Positions 17,210 to 25,279 of a stretch of DNA of 64,000 bases are shown piece after piece (positions within the stretch are counted from its first letter, which is position 1; each line of letters begins with the position of its first letter). Location: NCBI RefSeq assembly GCF_014698735.1, contig NZ_JACJTQ010000002.1, positions 229,160 through 293,159 on the forward strand, read 5' to 3'. The notes under the pieces are model-generated. The model did no database searches. It was not told where the DNA came from and saw only the letters and a list, made by a program, of their open reading frames with translations. The DNA comes from Anabaena catenula FACHB-362 (lineage in GTDB: Bacteria; Cyanobacteriota; Cyanobacteriia; Cyanobacteriales; Nostocaceae). Made by a program: the position numbers and the translations under genes.

Positions 17210-17237
17210 GTAGAGACGTTCCATGGAACGTCTCTAC
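17210..17237. repeat. 28-bp perfect palindrome
   Basis: GTAGAGACGTTCCA is followed by its exact reverse complement. Variants occur at 22374-22402 and 50154-50174, so it belongs to a dispersed palindromic repeat family with the core GACGTTCC..GGAACGTC. It lies between the DUF262 gene and the convergent MetF-like gene and could act as a two-way transcription stop. Confidence 0.8.
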
Positions 17238-17276
17238 TAAATTCATACTTTAATTATGCAACACCGCTTTTTCCTT

Positions 17277-18191
17277 CTAACTAACCTTTCCCACTCCTGC
17301 TAAATCCAAAATTGGCGCAATCAAATCTTCCCGCTTCACCGCCATCAGATGCACACCCTGACACAATCCCCGCGCAATCTGCACTTGTTCCGCTGCAATT
17401 TTCATCCCTTCTTGTAACGGCTGTTTCGCTTTTGCTAACCTATCAATAATGTGTTCAGGAATATTCACACCTGGAACCGCTTTATTAATAAACTGGGCAT
17501 TTTTTGCTGATTTCAACAGAAAAATTCCCGCCAAAATTGGTTTATTGTAACTAGAGGCAATTTTATCCATGAACTTTTCTAATCTTTCAAAATCAGTAAT
17601 TAATTGACTTTGAAAAAATTGCGCCCCTGCTTCTATCTTCTTTTCAAACCGACTTTGCAAACCTGACCAACTTTTAGATTGAGGATCTACCGCTGCACCT
17701 GCAAATAAATCTAATGCACCATCATTGAGGAGTTTTTCATTAAAATCAACACCCTGATTCATCTTCCTAATTAACTGCAATAACCGCACAGCTTCTAAAT
17801 CAAAAACGGCTTTAGCATCAGGATGATCACCGGCTTTTACAGGGTCGCCAGTTAAAGCTAAAATGTTGCGGATACCCAAAGCATGAGCGCCCATCAAATC
17901 TGCTTGTATTCCAATTCTATTGCGATCGCGGCAAGCAACTTGGCAAATCGGCTCAATTCCATTCTGCAATAAAATCACCGACGCTGCCAACGAAGACATT
18001 CCCAACACAGCGCGGCTACCATCGGTAATATTGACAGCATGAACCCTTCCCTTAAGAGTCGCCGCCATTTCGATTGTATGGGTGGGATTTCCGCCCTTCG
18101 GAGGTGCAACTTCGGCGGTAATTAAAAATTCACCCGCAAGGGCTGCTTTACGGAAGTTATTAAAAGCACTGGAGCTATGGGTATCCGGCAT
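17277..18191 (-). CDS. Methylenetetrahydrofolate reductase family protein
   Basis: This predicted TIM-barrel flavoenzyme resembles MetF, which reduces methylene-THF to methyl-THF for methionine synthesis. The N-terminal LITAEVAPPKGG holds the acidic catalytic residue of the family, and NILALTGDP matches the flavin-binding strand, with AVNITDGS between them. The ATG at 18191 (MPDTHSSSAF) gives 304 residues, close to bacterial MetF; an upstream ATG at 18230 would add 13. Its middle and C-terminal parts are divergent, so the exact substrate and electron donor are not certain. It starts 59 bases after the trpS stop on the same strand and is probably cotranscribed with it. Confidence 0.82.
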   Translation of the reverse strand: MPDTHSSSAFNNFRKAALAGEFLITAEVAPPKGGNPTHTIEMAATLKGRVHAVNITDGSRAVLGMSSLAASVILLQNGIEPICQVACRDRNRIGIQADLMGAHALGIRNILALTGDPVKAGDHPDAKAVFDLEAVRLLQLIRKMNQGVDFNEKLLNDGALDLFAGAAVDPQSKSWSGLQSRFEKKIEAGAQFFQSQLITDFERLEKFMDKIASSYNKPILAGIFLLKSAKNAQFINKAVPGVNIPEHIIDRLAKAKQPLQEGMKIAAEQVQIARGLCQGVHLMAVKREDLIAPILDLAGVGKVS

Positions 18192-18250
18192 AACATTAAA
18201 TTTTCGGTTTTCTAATAGGGTAAAACACATTACACCTAAAAGCCTAAACC

Positions 18251-19258
18251 TTAGAGAGGAACAGAGAAACCCAAAGCAGCTTTGACTTGCATTAGAGTCT
18301 GATTAGCTATAGCCTCCGCTTTCTCCCTACCATCTCGCAAAACTGACTCTAAATAACCTTTATCCGCCATTACTTCCTGATATTTTTCTTGAATTGGTTT
18401 TAAAGCATTAATCGCCGTTTCTGTCAACAAAGGTTTGAATTGTCCCCAACCCATATCTGCACATTCAACCGCTACCTCTTCCTTGGTTTTTCCAGCCAGT
18501 AGGGTATAGAGAGTTAATAAATTATGACATTCTGGACGTTCTGAGTCATCAAAAGTTAAACCCCGCACCAAATCAGTTTTACAGCGTTTAATTTTCTTGG
18601 TAATCTGATCTGGGGAATCTAAAACATTAATTCTGCTTAATTCCGAAGGATCTGATTTTGACATTTTCCTTGTTCCATCTGTCAAACTCATCACCCTTGC
18701 ACCTTCTTTTCTAATCAAAGGATCTGGTAATTTTAATACAGGTGCTTTTTTCGCAAATTGGTGATTAAACCTGTTGACAATATCCCGCGTCAGTTCCAAA
18801 TGTTGCTTTTGGTCTTCACCCACCGGCACTTTATCCGCTTGATAAAGCAGAATATCTGCCGCCATTAGCACAGGATAATCTAACAAACCCACACCGACAT
18901 TTTCCCCTTGTTTAACGGCTTTTTCCTTAAACTGGATCATGTCTTGCAACCAGTTAAGGGGGGTAATGCAATTTAGCAACCAGGTGAGTTCACTGTGGGC
19001 GGAAACGTGAGATTGGACAAAAATGCTAGAATGACTCAAATCAATACCACAGGCTAAATAAAGAGCAGCAATGGTGTAAGTATCAGCCGCTAAAGTGGCG
19101 GGGTTGTGCGGTACAGTAATGGCGTGTAAATCCACCACACAAAAGAAATTTTCATACTGGTCTTGAATTTCTACCCAGTTGCGAATCGCACCTAAATAGT
19201 TACCCAAGTGTAAGTTACCAGTTGGTTGAACTCCCGACAGAACGCGCTGCTTACCCAT
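18251..19258 (-). CDS. trpS: Tryptophanyl-tRNA synthetase
   Basis: TrpRS charges tRNA-Trp with tryptophan. The class I signatures are both present: SGVQPTGNLHLGNYLGA at the N-terminus, containing the HIGH-equivalent HLGN, and KMSKS near residue 200. The length of 335 residues is typical of the bacterial enzyme. QLELTRD-like HLELTRDIVNRFN and DQKQH contacts are also visible. The gene heads a likely two-gene transcript with the MetF-like gene. No T-box or attenuator is evident upstream, as expected for a cyanobacterium. Confidence 0.97.
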   Translation of the reverse strand: MGKQRVLSGVQPTGNLHLGNYLGAIRNWVEIQDQYENFFCVVDLHAITVPHNPATLAADTYTIAALYLACGIDLSHSSIFVQSHVSAHSELTWLLNCITPLNWLQDMIQFKEKAVKQGENVGVGLLDYPVLMAADILLYQADKVPVGEDQKQHLELTRDIVNRFNHQFAKKAPVLKLPDPLIRKEGARVMSLTDGTRKMSKSDPSELSRINVLDSPDQITKKIKRCKTDLVRGLTFDDSERPECHNLLTLYTLLAGKTKEEVAVECADMGWGQFKPLLTETAINALKPIQEKYQEVMADKGYLESVLRDGREKAEAIANQTLMQVKAALGFSVPL

Positions 19259-19465
19259 AATTTTTCAGTTAACGAAGCTAATACCCCGACTATGTTACAG
19301 CTATTTTCAGGTAAATAAACCACATTTTTTTCTCCCGCTGAGGTACAGAGAGAAATCAACAGTGTGGTCTAAATACATGAAAACTGCTGCAATTTGACAG
19401 TTCCAAAAATGTAGAGGCGTTTTATGCAAAATCTCTACATTCTTGTTAAGAGATATTTATTGATG

Positions 19466-19822
19466 TTAACGCAACTGTGATAACAAGGTTTTTATCTTGG
19501 GAGTAGATAGCAATTTCTGAGCATCAGTAATTATGCTTTGACCCCAAAGATTCTTTCTCATACAATGAAAATCAGCAAAGTTTTTATCTAACTTTAATGC
19601 AGTTTCTGCTAATTTATAAGCCTGTTGTTGTTCTCCTTTAACATACAAAGCTACAGCTAAAGCCAAGGTGGCTTCAGCAGATTGATTGTTAATTTTTATG
19701 GCTTGTTGCCATTTTTGAATGGCTGTTTCCTTGTCTCCCTGTTCATATTTGATGAAGGCTATATTATTAATAGCTGCTAAGTTGTTGACATCTATAGCAA
19801 CTGCTTGATTATAATTGGACAT
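19466..19822 (-). pseudogene. TPR fragment, partial duplicate of the downstream copy
   Basis: The 118-residue frame carries about three tetratricopeptide repeats, including AAINNIAFIKYEQGDKETAIQ and ATLALAVALYVKGEQQQAYK. It is highly similar to the C-terminal part of the frame at 20150-20635, and both end in KTLLSQLR. It lacks any N-terminal domain, so it is probably the surviving tail of a duplicated trypsin-TPR gene. It could still be expressed as a small TPR protein. Confidence 0.6.
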
Positions 19823-19935
19823 AGAGTTTATACCGTTTCCTAGTGGATGATAGTTAATACATCTACTGGGGTAAGCATCCGTAAAATATTGATGATTTTT
19901 TTGTCAGATATGGCTTACGCCTCCCGTAAGGGATA

Positions 19936-20069
19936 CAGGATATCGAGGATTTGAGGATTTACAGGATGCGGGATAGTTGTGATGTTGATGGGATTTTAAT
20001 TGTCTGAATCAGGATATCCAGGATTTAAGGATTTACAGGATGTTTGATAGTTGTGATGTTGATGGGATT
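19936..20069. repeat. Two direct 60-bp repeats
   Basis: The segments 19936-19995 and 20010-20069 differ at only a few positions. Both contain AGGATTTACAGGATG and end TTGTGATGTTGATGGGATT. They lie in the 327-bp space between the two TPR relics and may reflect the slippage or recombination that duplicated that locus. No gene is seen in this space. Confidence 0.85.
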
Positions 20070-20149
20070 AAAATCCTGAAAATTGTTTACTGATGTTTTA
20101 AATCGCCCACTTGTTAAAAAAAATCGGGGATATGAGATGTATATTGATA

Positions 20150-20635
20150 TTACCGCAACTGTGATAACAAGGTTTTCATCTGGGGAGTTGATAGCATTTT
20201 CTGAGCATCGCTTATGATTTTATCCCCCCAAAGATTCTTTTTCATAAAGTTGACATCGGCAAAGTTTTTATCTAACTTTAATGCCGTTTCTGCTAACTGA
20301 TAAGCTTGTTGTTGTTCCCCTTTACCATACAAAGCCACAGCTAAAGCTAACATGGGTTCAGCGACTTTATTGTTAATTTTAAACGCTTGTTGCCATTGTT
20401 TAATGGCTGTTTCTATGTCTCCTTTTTCATATTTAATGAAGCCTATATTATTAACTGCAGCTAAACTATTAGCATCTTTAGCAACTGCTTGATTATATTC
20501 AGACATAGCGGCTGTGTAGTTTCCTTGTTGATGATAAACAACCCCTCGTCCAGCATAATCTCGATTAATAGCAATAGCTTTGTTATAATTATCCAATGCT
20601 AATCGCAAACACTCGATAACCCACCTTTGCTGCAC
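20150..20635 (-). pseudogene. TPR half of a broken trypsin-TPR gene
   Basis: The 161-residue frame begins inside a repeat (LDNYNKAIAINRDYAG) and carries about four TPR units to the end KTLLSQLR. Immediately upstream, in another frame, lies a piece of a trypsin/HtrA-like protease (20589-20730). In cyanobacteria these two domains often occur in one secreted protein. The nominal start MQQRWVIECLRLA reads the protease region out of frame and is unlikely to be real. I take this as the remains of one gene after an internal deletion and frameshift. Confidence 0.65.
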
Positions 20636-20730
20636 CAGAACGAGCTAAACTCAGATGTGGTAAATTTTTGCGGTTTTGGATTTTTAACGCTGCTAAATCC
20701 ACACCACCCCTAGCAAAACCAATCACATCC
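20589..20730 (-). pseudogene. Trypsin/HtrA-like protease fragment
   Basis: On the minus strand this stretch reads DVIGFARGGVDLAALKIQN, then NLPHLSLARSGAAKVGYRVF and AISIG before a stop at 20589-20591. The pattern DLAxLKI..NLPxLxLA.S..xKVGxRVFAI is that of the trypsin-like fold just before its catalytic serine, where intact proteins continue GNPFG. The catalytic residues and the rest of the domain are gone. The match is by eye, but it spans about 35 residues with the right order and spacing. Confidence 0.6.
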
Positions 20731-20793
20731 TTATTTGACAATAATTTTGTGACACTTTTTGTTTACGGACGTAGCAAAAAATATTTTGTTCCT

Positions 20794-21378
20794 ATGATTA
20801 ATTTAACCGCCATAGTCTTAGCAGGAGGCAAAAGTTCTCGTATGGGTGAGGATAAAGCCTTAATTCCCATTCAGGGAATACCCTTATTGCCAAGAATTTG
20901 CAATGTCGCCAAAAGTTGCACCGATACCATATATATAGTCACACCTTGGCCAGAACGATATCAACACTTGCCGTTGCCTCGATGTGAATTTATACAAGAA
21001 AACCCCAGCGACACACAAGGCCCCCTAGTAGGTTTTGCACAAGGACTGGAGAAAGTCAAAACAGAATGGGTATTATTATTAGCTTGTGACTTACCGAACT
21101 TGCGAGTTGAAGTGTTGCAAGATTGGGTGAAAAGACTAGATTCTGTAGAAGAAGAAAATATTGCCTATTTAGTAAAAAATCCTCAAGGTTGGGAACCACT
21201 TTGTGGTTTTTATCGCAGTCGTTGTTTACCCCTACTATTAGATTTTATCAACCAAGGAGGACGCTCATTTCAAAAGTGGCTGAAACAATATCCAGTAAAA
21301 GTTTTACCCTTATCAGAACCTGATATCCTCTTTAACTGCAACACCCCAGAAGATGTACAGCAACTTTTAGTTAATTAA
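20794..21378 (+). CDS. mobA: Molybdenum cofactor guanylyltransferase
   Basis: MobA joins GMP to molybdopterin to make the dinucleotide form of the molybdenum cofactor. The nucleotide-binding signature LAGGKSSRMGEDKA sits at the N-terminus, with LLACDLPNL for metal and GTP binding and EPLCGFY later, all typical of MobA. I place the start at the ATG at 20794 (MINLTAIVLAGG), giving 194 residues, the normal size; the open frame runs further up into the protease fragment on the other strand and is not credible there. Many cyanobacterial molybdoenzymes, such as nitrate reductase, need this cofactor, though no such genes are in this window. Confidence 0.93.
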   Translation: MINLTAIVLAGGKSSRMGEDKALIPIQGIPLLPRICNVAKSCTDTIYIVTPWPERYQHLPLPRCEFIQENPSDTQGPLVGFAQGLEKVKTEWVLLLACDLPNLRVEVLQDWVKRLDSVEEENIAYLVKNPQGWEPLCGFYRSRCLPLLLDFINQGGRSFQKWLKQYPVKVLPLSEPDILFNCNTPEDVQQLLVN

Positions 21379-21417
21379 GCCATAATAAAAACAAACTCAT
21401 CTCTTCCTCACCTCTTA

Positions 21418-21463
21418 ACCTCCGCGTCCCTCCGCGTTACCTCCGCGTTCCTCTGCGTTAAAA
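21418..21463. repeat. CCTCCGCGTT-type short repeats
   Basis: About four imperfect 10-12 bp units (CCTCCGCGTC, CCTCCGCGTTA, CCTCCGCGTT, CCTCTGCGTTA) stand just before the start of the binding-protein gene. Similar low-complexity units occur at 54720-54785. They may overlap the translation start region of the gene at 21474. Confidence 0.7.
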
Positions 21464-21473
21464 AAAATTAATT

Positions 21474-22337
21474 ATGCCTTGGATATCATCTGCAATAACA
21501 CTCATCTTAACTCTCTTCTTATTCTCCTGTACCACAGCAACAACTCAAATATCGCCACAAAAATCCAACATAACATCAGCCACAAGAGTTGTTTCTCTTT
21601 CCTCTCTCGCAGCTGATATTATCTTGCAGTTAGATAAAAGTAAACTTGTCGGAATTACTGGTAGTAGCTTATTTAAAAATGACTCCAACTTTGAAAATAT
21701 TCCCCGTGTTAGCGAAGGTCAAAGTCCGCCAAATTTAGAAAAAATTGTTTCTTTAAAACCAGATTTAGTGATTGGTACAACTGGGTTTTCTGACGTACCC
21801 ATGCAAAAACTTAAACAGCTAGGAATACCCACTTTATCTACTCAAATAAATAGCTGGAAATCTTTAGAAGAACTAACTAAAACACTGGCTCAAGCAATTG
21901 ATGTAGATCCTCAACCGTTATTAAATCGCTACAAAACCCTTTTACCTAATAACCCAACTCAAAATCCTTCTACTTTAGTTTTAGTTAGTCGCCAACCGAT
22001 TTTAACACCAAATAAAAATAGTTGGGCAGGTGATTTAATTGCCAGATTTGGAGCTAAAAATATAGCTGCTGAATTACAAGGTAACAGTCCCATTGGTGGG
22101 TATGTGACACTTTCAGCAGAGAAAGTTTTAGAGTCAAATCCAGAAGTTTTAATAGTCGTTAATGCCGAACCAACCTTATTAGATTCCTTAAAAAAAGAAC
22201 CGTTTTGGCAGAAACTACAAGCTACTAAAAATAACCGAGTTTATGTTTTTGATTATTATGGACTGGTAAATCCAGGTAGCTTAAATGCGATTGAGAAAGC
22301 TTCTGAGCAGTTGAATAAAGCTTTATTAGTAAAATAA
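21474..22337 (+). CDS. Periplasmic binding lipoprotein, BtuF/FepB-like
   Basis: The 287-residue protein begins with a lipoprotein signal (hydrophobic run ending FLFSC, Cys at about residue 19) followed by a class III periplasmic binding fold. Family-like stretches are RVVSLSSLAADIILQL, SLKPDLVIG and VFDYYGLVNPGS. Such proteins deliver vitamin B12, siderophores or haem to ABC importers, but no permease or ATPase gene is adjacent. It stands convergent to the FTR1 permease gene, so a role in iron or cobalamin supply is plausible but not shown. The ligand cannot be told from the sequence. Confidence 0.82.
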   Translation: MPWISSAITLILTLFLFSCTTATTQISPQKSNITSATRVVSLSSLAADIILQLDKSKLVGITGSSLFKNDSNFENIPRVSEGQSPPNLEKIVSLKPDLVIGTTGFSDVPMQKLKQLGIPTLSTQINSWKSLEELTKTLAQAIDVDPQPLLNRYKTLLPNNPTQNPSTLVLVSRQPILTPNKNSWAGDLIARFGAKNIAAELQGNSPIGGYVTLSAEKVLESNPEVLIVVNAEPTLLDSLKKEPFWQKLQATKNNRVYVFDYYGLVNPGSLNAIEKASEQLNKALLVK

Positions 22338-22348
22338 TTAAAAGTTTG

Positions 22349-22402
22349 TAGTCAGGGCTACAGCCCTACTTTTGTACAGACGTTCCACCGGAACGTCTCT
22401 AC
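22349..22402. repeat. Two adjacent hairpins between convergent genes
   Basis: The first hairpin pairs AGGGCT with AGCCCT (about 22353-22367). The second (22374-22402) is a variant of the palindrome at 17210-17237, with core GACGTTCCACCGGAACGTC. They stand between the binding-protein gene and the convergent FTR1 gene and can serve as a shared terminator. Confidence 0.65.
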
Positions 22403-22434
22403 CTCTTAATTCTGCTGTATCTATCTCTGCGGTT

Positions 22435-23382
22435 TTATTTTTGAGCAATTGCAACACGTTTTTGATTTGGACTCTTTCCACCAGTGATGCTGCGGAAATA
22501 CAAACCACCAATACTTAGTAGAAACAGTAAATAGCCAACAGCTTGTACTAGATAGAGGTTGTCTCTATAACCAAATAAAGATTTGAGAATGATGCCAGGA
22601 AATTGTTCATCAGGCAAAATTTTCTTAGTATTCCAAACCATTGGCCCTAAGATGCAAGAATGAACTCTAGTAAAGTGTTCATAATAAAAACAAAGGTTTT
22701 CGGAAGCACGATTGCTGAGAGCAAGGTTAGCTGTAGCATCATCAAAATGTTGTAAAGCTGAAACTACTAATCCAGCGACAATTAAAACTAATAAAACGCC
22801 CATGACTTGGAAAAATTGGCGGATATTAATTTTCACACCCCATTTAAATAATAAAACACCAATTGCGGCAGCGGCGGCTAAACCACCAAGTGCGCCCAAA
22901 GTAGGTAATAAACCTTGTTGAAAATTGGCTGCTACAAAGAGGACAGTTTCAAAACCTTCACGCACAACAGCAACTAAAATTAAACTAAAAACGCCCCAAC
23001 CTGCATTTGAGTTTTGTGTTAGTGCTTCGGTGACGGCTCCCTCAACTTGCGCTTTCATAAATCTGGCTTGCTTAGTCATCCAGATTAGCATCCAACTGAG
23101 CATGACTATTGCTAACAGACTAAACACACCTTCTAAAATGGGTTCAACTACAGAGGTGTATTGAGGATTAATAGATCCTAAGAATTTAATGATTCCACTA
23201 AATAAAACACCGATTAAAGCACTAACAATAATACCAACACCAACACCAGCATATACCCAAGAATTAAGTCGAGATTGTTTAGCTTTTTTTAATAAAGCCA
23301 GGACAATACCCACTACAAGGGCTGCTTCTACTCCTTCTCGGAGGGTAATTACAAAAGTAGGTAAGGCAGTAGTAAAATCCAT
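22435..23382 (-). CDS. FTR1-family iron permease
   Basis: The 315-residue membrane protein has about seven transmembrane helices and the two iron-binding RExxE motifs of the FTR1/EfeU family: TLREGVEAALVVG in the first helix and VREGFETVLF in the fourth. Such permeases import ferric iron that has just been made by a partner ferroxidase. It is the last gene of a leftward row that begins with a multicopper oxidase, the expected partner, with a ferritin-like and an HhH lipoprotein gene between. The N-terminal and central regions are standard, with no sign of damage. I am confident of the family; iron rather than another metal is known for the family, not shown here. Confidence 0.92.
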   Translation of the reverse strand: MDFTTALPTFVITLREGVEAALVVGIVLALLKKAKQSRLNSWVYAGVGVGIIVSALIGVLFSGIIKFLGSINPQYTSVVEPILEGVFSLLAIVMLSWMLIWMTKQARFMKAQVEGAVTEALTQNSNAGWGVFSLILVAVVREGFETVLFVAANFQQGLLPTLGALGGLAAAAAIGVLLFKWGVKINIRQFFQVMGVLLVLIVAGLVVSALQHFDDATANLALSNRASENLCFYYEHFTRVHSCILGPMVWNTKKILPDEQFPGIILKSLFGYRDNLYLVQAVGYLLFLLSIGGLYFRSITGGKSPNQKRVAIAQK

Positions 23383-23457
23383 GTTCTTTTTTATTTGTCA
23401 TGAGTCATTGGTCATTAGTTCAAAAATGTTTAAATTTTGACTAATGACCAGATAATA

Positions 23458-23892
23458 TTAGCTGAAATCGCGTAACATTTTCTTCAGTTCGAGATTATGC
23501 ATCTCTTCTTGTCCTATCATGCCACGGGCGAATTCTTCTAAATAGATGCTGGCATTAGTAACGGTTTCTAGGAGACTTTTGTACAAATCCAATGCTGTTT
23601 TTTCATGGGATAAGCTTTCTGTCAAAATATCTTTGACTGTGTGCTTATAAGTTTCTTCCATTGGGGTGATTTTCAGTGAGGGATGCCCTTCTAAACCTGT
23701 AAGAATTTCTCCTACTTGTTGAGCGTGGAGTAGAGATTCAGCGGCTTGGGCTTTGAAAAAAGCGACAATGGGGATGCGGTTTGGGCCTGTCACCATTAAG
23801 GAATAATGGGTGTAGCGGACTACCCCAGCTAGTTCAAATTCCATGATGGCATTGAGTAGGTCTATGGCTTTTTTTTGGTCGAGTTCTTGCAT
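23458..23892 (-). CDS. Ferritin-like (bacterioferritin-type) protein
   Basis: This 144-residue four-helix protein has the spaced Glu and ExxH ligands of a ferritin diiron centre: EFELAGVVRYTHY in helix A, AESLLHAQQ in helix B, ESLSHEKTAL in helix C and QEEMHNLEL in helix D. It most resembles bacterioferritin-like proteins. It would oxidise and perhaps store iron in the cytoplasm as it arrives through the FTR1 permease encoded 75 bases downstream. It has no signal peptide, so it acts inside the cell. Whether it forms a 24-mer or a smaller oligomer cannot be told. Confidence 0.88.
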   Translation of the reverse strand: MQELDQKKAIDLLNAIMEFELAGVVRYTHYSLMVTGPNRIPIVAFFKAQAAESLLHAQQVGEILTGLEGHPSLKITPMEETYKHTVKDILTESLSHEKTALDLYKSLLETVTNASIYLEEFARGMIGQEEMHNLELKKMLRDFS

Positions 23893-24067
23893 TTGTTGTT
23901 AAGTTCAGCAAAATTACAAATTGAGAGTAATTTAGTTAGGAGTTATACAGTTTTTAGGTGTTAGAAGCTGGGATTATTCTTCACTTTTAACTTTTAACTT
24001 TTCACTATTTTCTCTCTTATCAATCATTTTAATCTGCTTATTCTGTGGTTCCAATGGTGTCTGATTA

Positions 24068-25108
24068 CTAAATTTGTGCTTTAGTGCTAGTTTTTTCTCG
24101 CACTTTTTGAGTATTTTCCTCTATGGTTTTCACCAATTTGGTAACATCTTCAGGGGTTTTGAGTGCTTGGGCGGGTGGGATAGCAGTTGGCCAAACTTTC
24201 ACCAGTTCAGCCAAAGCTGTATCTATGGCTTTGTGTACTTCAGGATTTTCTTGAGCCATTTGGCTAGAAATCCCTTTATATAGTTCATTAGAGTAGACTA
24301 CAAAGCCACGGGAGTCCTGATATTCAATGGGGGCGGTAATTTTGCCATTTGCAACTGCTGCACCATATTCTGAGTTAGCTGCATCTAGCAAACCACCAAT
24401 TACTTGTAGCACAAAGCTCGATTTTGAAAGTTGCTCTGCGGGTAGGGCTGCGATCGCACTATCAACGGCTTGCACAGAAGTGGTAAAGTTAGTTTTTATT
24501 TTGGCATCCTTGGGATTAGATTTAATTAAGTCAGCCAAACTTACCAAGTTGCTTTTAAATTCTTTAACTTTGCGTTCATTGAGTTGTTCTTCAACATCAA
24601 CATAAATTTCTTCAACTGGATGTCCAATATGAGGTTCGGCTTGTTTAGGCTGATTTTGATCTAGCAGTTCTTTGGCTACTAAAAGATGTCCCTTCATTAA
24701 TCCCAGTTTGGTTATGTAATCCACATCTTTTGCTTCACCTGTAAGTACCACTTCCTGAACAGTCACCATGTCTTTAATTTGGTCAAACTGTTGTTGAGTA
24801 ATTACTTTTTTGCTAACTAAATCTTCTGGACTAGCGTAGGGACGACTAGCTTGAATTTTGTTAGATAAAGCGGGAACCCCTAGTTTAGCTTCAAATTTAT
24901 CCAATTCGGACAAGATAGCACTATTAATATTAATTTTGGCTTTACCACCGTGACCACTGTGGGGGTTAGTTTCCGTCACTTGGGCTGTACTTGGGACTGT
25001 ACCTGGTGTTGATTTAATATCTGCTGTTGGTGTGTCGCTGGTACAAGAACTCAGGGAAAATATGGCACAAGCAGCGATAGAAAAGAAGATGTAATGGTAT
25101 TTAATCAT
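24068..25108 (-). CDS. Helix-hairpin-helix lipoprotein of the iron cluster
   Basis: The protein of about 346 residues has a lipoprotein signal (hydrophobic run ending SLSSC), a short Gly/His linker (NPHSGHGGKAK), and then a ComEA-type helix-hairpin-helix segment with ININSAILSELDKF and ASRPYASPEDLVSK. The remaining 220 residues are helical and carry GHLLVAKELL and HIGHPVEEIY, His/Glu clusters that recall metal-binding lipoproteins of the EfeO/imelysin kind, although I cannot confirm that family. The ATG at 25108 places the signal at the N-terminus. It lies between the oxidase and ferritin-like genes, so it may hand metal from the ferroxidase to the permease. The HhH module, usually a DNA-binding element, is unexpected here and may mediate protein contact. 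Confidence 0.7.
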   Translation of the reverse strand: MIKYHYIFFSIAACAIFSLSSCTSDTPTADIKSTPGTVPSTAQVTETNPHSGHGGKAKININSAILSELDKFEAKLGVPALSNKIQASRPYASPEDLVSKKVITQQQFDQIKDMVTVQEVVLTGEAKDVDYITKLGLMKGHLLVAKELLDQNQPKQAEPHIGHPVEEIYVDVEEQLNERKVKEFKSNLVSLADLIKSNPKDAKIKTNFTTSVQAVDSAIAALPAEQLSKSSFVLQVIGGLLDAANSEYGAAVANGKITAPIEYQDSRGFVVYSNELYKGISSQMAQENPEVHKAIDTALAELVKVWPTAIPPAQALKTPEDVTKLVKTIEENTQKVREKTSTKAQI

Positions 25109-25279
25109 TTTTGCTCTTAGGGAATTGAATACTTTTGACAAACTTGATAGTTATTTTTTTAGTAACTCTTCTCTTCATTTTTTAGTAGTTATATACAGAA
25201 AAAATATTCATATCAGATCATAAAAATTCTTAATATATATAGATAGAAAAAATGGTTTAAAGATTTCATAACTAGGGAT

